From Eubacterium sp. CAG:274 (lineage in GTDB: Bacteria > Bacillota > Clostridia > Lachnospirales > CAG-274): DNA of 7,542 bases. Positions 5,100 to 7,542 of this stretch are shown here, piece by piece; the first letter of the stretch is position 1; the number at the start of each line of letters is the position of its first letter. The translations under genes were made by a program, and so were the position numbers. The notes under the pieces are model-generated. The model was not told the DNA's origin. It did not search any database and saw only the letters and a list, made by a program, of their open reading frames with translations. The DNA is taken from positions 1-7,542 of the forward strand of contig FR888486.1 of assembly GCA_000432155.1 (NCBI GenBank), in the 5' to 3' direction.

Positions 5100-5108
5100 T
5101 GTTATACT
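5100..5108 (+). promoter_or_regulatory. Extended -10 promoter of cdaA-cdaR
   Basis: TGTTATACT is an extended -10 element (TGn-TATACT, five of six matches to TATAAT). At 17-bp spacing the -35 is only TAGAAA (5080-5085), so recognition would depend on the extended -10. Transcription would begin near 5115, about 40 nt before the gene. Confidence 0.6.
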
Positions 5109-5144
5109 TAAATTGGTTAATGAGAAAATAAGAATATTAAAAAG

Positions 5145-5152
5145 AAGGTGAT
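5145..5152 (+). promoter_or_regulatory. Ribosome binding site of cdaA
   Basis: AAGGTGAT pairs with the 3' end of 16S rRNA (part of AGGAGGTGAT). It lies just before the GTG at 5156; the first ATG (5171) is too far away to be served, which supports the GTG start. Confidence 0.65.
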
Positions 5153-5155
5153 GTT

Positions 5156-6049
5156 GTGAATGCTGAAACTATGAATCCTATGGATAATTTAATAAGAAAA
5201 ATGAATTTGTCTACATTGAGCATTCCCTCTGTACATATTACCGATATTATAGATATTATTATTGTTGCCATTGTTATTTATACAGTAATTCATTGGATAA
5301 AGGAAACTCGTGCGTGGTCACTTTTTAGAGGGCTTATGGTAATTGCCTTATTCTCTCTTTTAAGCTATAACCTCCACTTTTATACTATTACTTGGATAAT
5401 AGAAAGAACTTTTTCAGTAGGCGTAATTGCCGTAATTATAATCTTTCAGCCGGAACTTAGAAAGGCTTTGGAGCAGATTGGTGCAAGTGGTTTTTCTAGC
5501 GTTACAGGGCTTTTGCAGACCAAATCATCTGACGATAGGCTTTCTCCTCAAGATGCTAACGAAATTGCAGAGGCCTGCGTCAAAATGGCAGAGGTTAAAA
5601 CTGGTGCATTAATTGTAATAGAAAGAAATGTATCAATGGGCGATATTGTAAGTGCATCTGGCGTTGCAGTAGATGCTGTAATTTCCAGCCAGTTGCTCAT
5701 AAATATATTTGAAGATAAAACACCTCTCCATGACGGTGCTGTTATTATAAGAGATAACAGAGTTGCTGCTGCATCTTGTATTTTGCCTGTTACACAAAGT
5801 GAAATAGGTCAGGAATTAGGTACAAGACATAGAGCTGCCGTTGGTGCAAGTGAAGTTTCTGATGCTTTTATTATTGTTGTAAGTGAAGAAACTGGCAAAA
5901 TTTCTATTGCCAGAGATGGCAAGTTGGAAAAGGCTGTTAGTGAGGCAGTTTTCCGTCAGGAACTTTTGAACCTTTGCGAAAAAACAGCTCCAGCAGGAGC
6001 AAAAGCAATAAACAAAATATGGAGGGGGATGAGCAGACATGACAAATAA
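5156..6049 (+). CDS. cdaA: Membrane-bound diadenylate cyclase CdaA (c-di-AMP synthase)
   Basis: It condenses two ATP into c-di-AMP, the essential Gram-positive messenger controlling K+ and osmolyte uptake and wall homeostasis. The 297-residue protein has three N-terminal transmembrane helices (about 29-47, 57-75, 85-97), then FQPELRKALEQIG (97-109), a linker, and the DAC/DisA_N catalytic domain (about 125-275). The catalytic DGA motif is at 193-195 in PLHDGAVII, and the RHR motif at 224-226 in GTRHRAAVG. Both are intact, so it should be active. The GTG start is chosen for its ribosome binding site; it makes the N-terminus roughly 20 residues longer than B. subtilis CdaA (273 aa). The gene overlaps cdaR by 11 bp, the conserved cdaA-cdaR order. 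It is divergent from spmA. Confidence 0.95.
   Translation: MNAETMNPMDNLIRKMNLSTLSIPSVHITDIIDIIIVAIVIYTVIHWIKETRAWSLFRGLMVIALFSLLSYNLHFYTITWIIERTFSVGVIAVIIIFQPELRKALEQIGASGFSSVTGLLQTKSSDDRLSPQDANEIAEACVKMAEVKTGALIVIERNVSMGDIVSASGVAVDAVISSQLLINIFEDKTPLHDGAVIIRDNRVAAASCILPVTQSEIGQELGTRHRAAVGASEVSDAFIIVVSEETGKISIARDGKLEKAVSEAVFRQELLNLCEKTAPAGAKAINKIWRGMSRHDK
6021..6028 (+). promoter_or_regulatory. Ribosome binding site of cdaR inside cdaA
   Basis: GGAGGGGG lies 10 nt before the cdaR ATG at 6039 and within the last codons of cdaA. The ATG at 6029 reads in the cdaA frame and stops after six codons, so 6039 is the start. Confidence 0.7.
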
Positions 6050-7421
6050 AACTGATGTATCCTCTAAATTTAAGAAGTTTATGTCAGACGATATTATGTT
6101 AAAGATAGTATCTCTGATTATTGCTGTTTTCCTTTGGTTTATTGTTATGAACACAATAAATCCAACAGAGGTAAGAAACTATCCTGCCTCTATTGTCTTT
6201 GAAAATGCCTCTGTATTAAAAGAGCAAGGTCTTACAATGGTAAATGAGGGAGATTTTGAAGATACAAAAATTAACCTTAGAGTTGAGGCAACAAGACCAG
6301 CTTTGGACGAGCTTAGTAAAAATAATTACAAAAATAATATTACAGCTCAAGTGGATTTATCTAAGATTGAACTTGACGATGACCAGACTTATCCCGTAAA
6401 AGTGCAAGTACCAGTTAAGCCGTCATTGCCGTCAACTTTATATACTTATACCTATGATGTGTCTAGCTATTATCCAACATATGTTGAAGTTGAAATTGAT
6501 AGAATTGACAGTATAAAGAGAACTTTAAGGGTTTCTACAACAGGTAGTTTGGCAAATGGCTATACAGCAGATAACCCTGTATGTGATGTAACAAGTGTTA
6601 CTGTTACAGGACCGGCTAGTCAAATAAGTAATGTAGCTGTTGTAAGAGCAGAGGTTGACTTAAATGATAGTGTAGGTACTATAGTTCGTGATGTTGTTGT
6701 AAAGGCTTATGATGCTAGTGGTAATGAACTTACTAATTTCACAAGTGACCCGGCAACGGTAACAGTAACTGTACCAGTATCTAAACAGGGTACAATAACT
6801 ATTAATCAACCAAAGACAACAGGAACTTTGCCTAGTCATTTGGAAATAAGTTCTATTGATTGGGAACCTAAATCTGTAAGTGTTGCTGGTACTTCAGAAG
6901 AAGTAAACAGTGTCAGCTCTATTGATTTGCCTACTATTGATTTAAGTAAGATTACAGGAAATACTACTTTGACATTTGATATTTCCAAGAATATTTCCGA
7001 TGCTGGTCTTCAGCTTAAAAACAGCAGTTCTTCTACAGTTACTGTAAATATTAAAACTGGGGTAACTCAGGCTAAGAAGATACAGATTAAAAATACTGAC
7101 ATTAATATTATAGGATTAAAAGAGGATTGTGTTGTAAAATTGCCAGACAGTGTAACCGCTGAAATTGGTGGACCAGATAACATTACAGCACAAAGCCTTA
7201 AACCGTCATTGGATTTAACAGGCTTAGATGTAGGTACTCATAAGGTTGAATTAAAATTGAATTTGCCTAACTATGCTACACTTAAAGCTCCTGTTACTGT
7301 AGATGTTACTATTTACGAAAGAGGACAGGGAACAACGGTTGCTCCGTCAGATGAGAGTGGCGAACAGGCGACTAATGAAAATGACGATAGTAGCGATGAA
7401 AAGTCAGAGGAAGATACTTGA
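6039..7421 (+). CDS. cdaR: YbbR-domain protein CdaR, regulator of CdaA
   Basis: This 460-residue protein has one N-terminal membrane anchor (about 21-38, LKIVSLIIAVFLWFIVMN) and about four extracytoplasmic YbbR-type beta repeats (about 44-152, 158-247, 250-338, 345-427). Three carry the recurring P-x-x-V-x-V-x-G...VDL pattern, at 186-208, 277-302 and 372-393. Known CdaR proteins bind CdaA through the membrane and modulate its cyclase activity. The 33-residue tail (428-460) is acidic and low in complexity. The 11-bp overlap with cdaA, in a different frame, implies coupled translation. In B. subtilis and many relatives glmM follows; here no glmM is seen and a tRNA gene comes next. No terminator is visible after the stop codon, so transcripts may run into the tRNA. 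Confidence 0.93.
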   Translation: MTNKTDVSSKFKKFMSDDIMLKIVSLIIAVFLWFIVMNTINPTEVRNYPASIVFENASVLKEQGLTMVNEGDFEDTKINLRVEATRPALDELSKNNYKNNITAQVDLSKIELDDDQTYPVKVQVPVKPSLPSTLYTYTYDVSSYYPTYVEVEIDRIDSIKRTLRVSTTGSLANGYTADNPVCDVTSVTVTGPASQISNVAVVRAEVDLNDSVGTIVRDVVVKAYDASGNELTNFTSDPATVTVTVPVSKQGTITINQPKTTGTLPSHLEISSIDWEPKSVSVAGTSEEVNSVSSIDLPTIDLSKITGNTTLTFDISKNISDAGLQLKNSSSSTVTVNIKTGVTQAKKIQIKNTDINIIGLKEDCVVKLPDSVTAEIGGPDNITAQSLKPSLDLTGLDVGTHKVELKLNLPNYATLKAPVTVDVTIYERGQGTTVAPSDESGEQATNENDDSSDEKSEEDT

Positions 7422-7454
7422 AAACTTTGACGAAAAATAATTTATAAAAAATGC

Positions 7455-7483
7455 TTGACAAATCAGTCATTATAAAGTATAAT
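7455..7483 (+). promoter_or_regulatory. Consensus promoter of the tRNA-Phe gene
   Basis: Perfect TTGACA (7455-7460) and perfect TATAAT (7478-7483) are separated by 17 bp, the ideal sigma-A promoter. The expected start near 7490 gives a leader of about 16 nt before the mature tRNA. Such full-consensus promoters are typical of stable-RNA genes. Confidence 0.92.
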
Positions 7484-7505
7484 AACTTTGTTGTGACTGA
7501 TATTT

Positions 7506-7542
7506 GCCCAGATAGCTCAGTCGGTAGAGCAGAGGACTGAAA
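7506..7542 (+). tRNA. tRNA-Phe (GAA), 5' half, cut by the window edge
   Basis: GCCCAGA (acceptor 5' strand) is followed by TA, the D arm GCTC-AGTCGGTA-GAGC, A26, the anticodon 5' stem GAGGA (7532-7536), CT, and anticodon GAA (7539-7541) followed by A. That reads as tRNA-Phe. The 3' strands of the anticodon, T and acceptor stems are beyond the window, so full folding cannot be checked. Other tRNAs may follow under the same promoter. Confidence 0.9.

Overview
The window looks like chromosome of a low-GC, endospore-forming member of the Firmicutes, class Clostridia. The evidence is AT-rich intergenic DNA, strong AAGGAGG-type ribosome binding sites, perfect TTGACA/TATAAT promoters, the sporulation pair spmA-spmB, the Gram-positive cdaA-cdaR c-di-AMP module, and a secreted protein with copper-amine-oxidase-like 'stalk' repeats of a kind common in Clostridia. 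I cannot name the genus.

Left part (1-3342). The last 24 codons of an exported, probably polysaccharide-active protein end in a clean terminator. A gene-free stretch of about 580 bp follows and is densely patterned. It holds an iteron-like array whose core matches the DnaA box TTATNCACA three times at exact 26-bp spacing, an inverted AATGTTACA pair, and two tandem extended -10 promoters. Each promoter is preceded by TTACA half-sites 11 bp apart, at nearly the same distance from its -35. These drive an 830-residue, S-layer-like secreted protein whose codon choice indicates very high expression. Three successive hairpins follow its stop codon, one of them a textbook terminator with a UUCG loop.

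Middle part (3415-4984). A small four-helix membrane protein of the PF06541 family (putative ABC transporter permease/CmpB-like) runs convergently towards the spmA-spmB operon on the minus strand. The spm operon has a 4-bp ATGA overlap, a candidate sigma-E promoter, and a terminator hairpin that lies inside the last codons of the PF06541 gene.

Right part (5100-7542). cdaA (membrane diadenylate cyclase) and cdaR (its YbbR-domain regulator) overlap by 11 bp and are divergent from spmA. glmM, the usual third gene of this cluster, is not present; a tRNA-Phe gene with its own consensus promoter follows and runs off the window edge.

No CRISPR array, transposase, integrase or phage gene is visible. 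The genes belong to known families. The least explained material is the regulatory DNA upstream of the S-layer-like gene.
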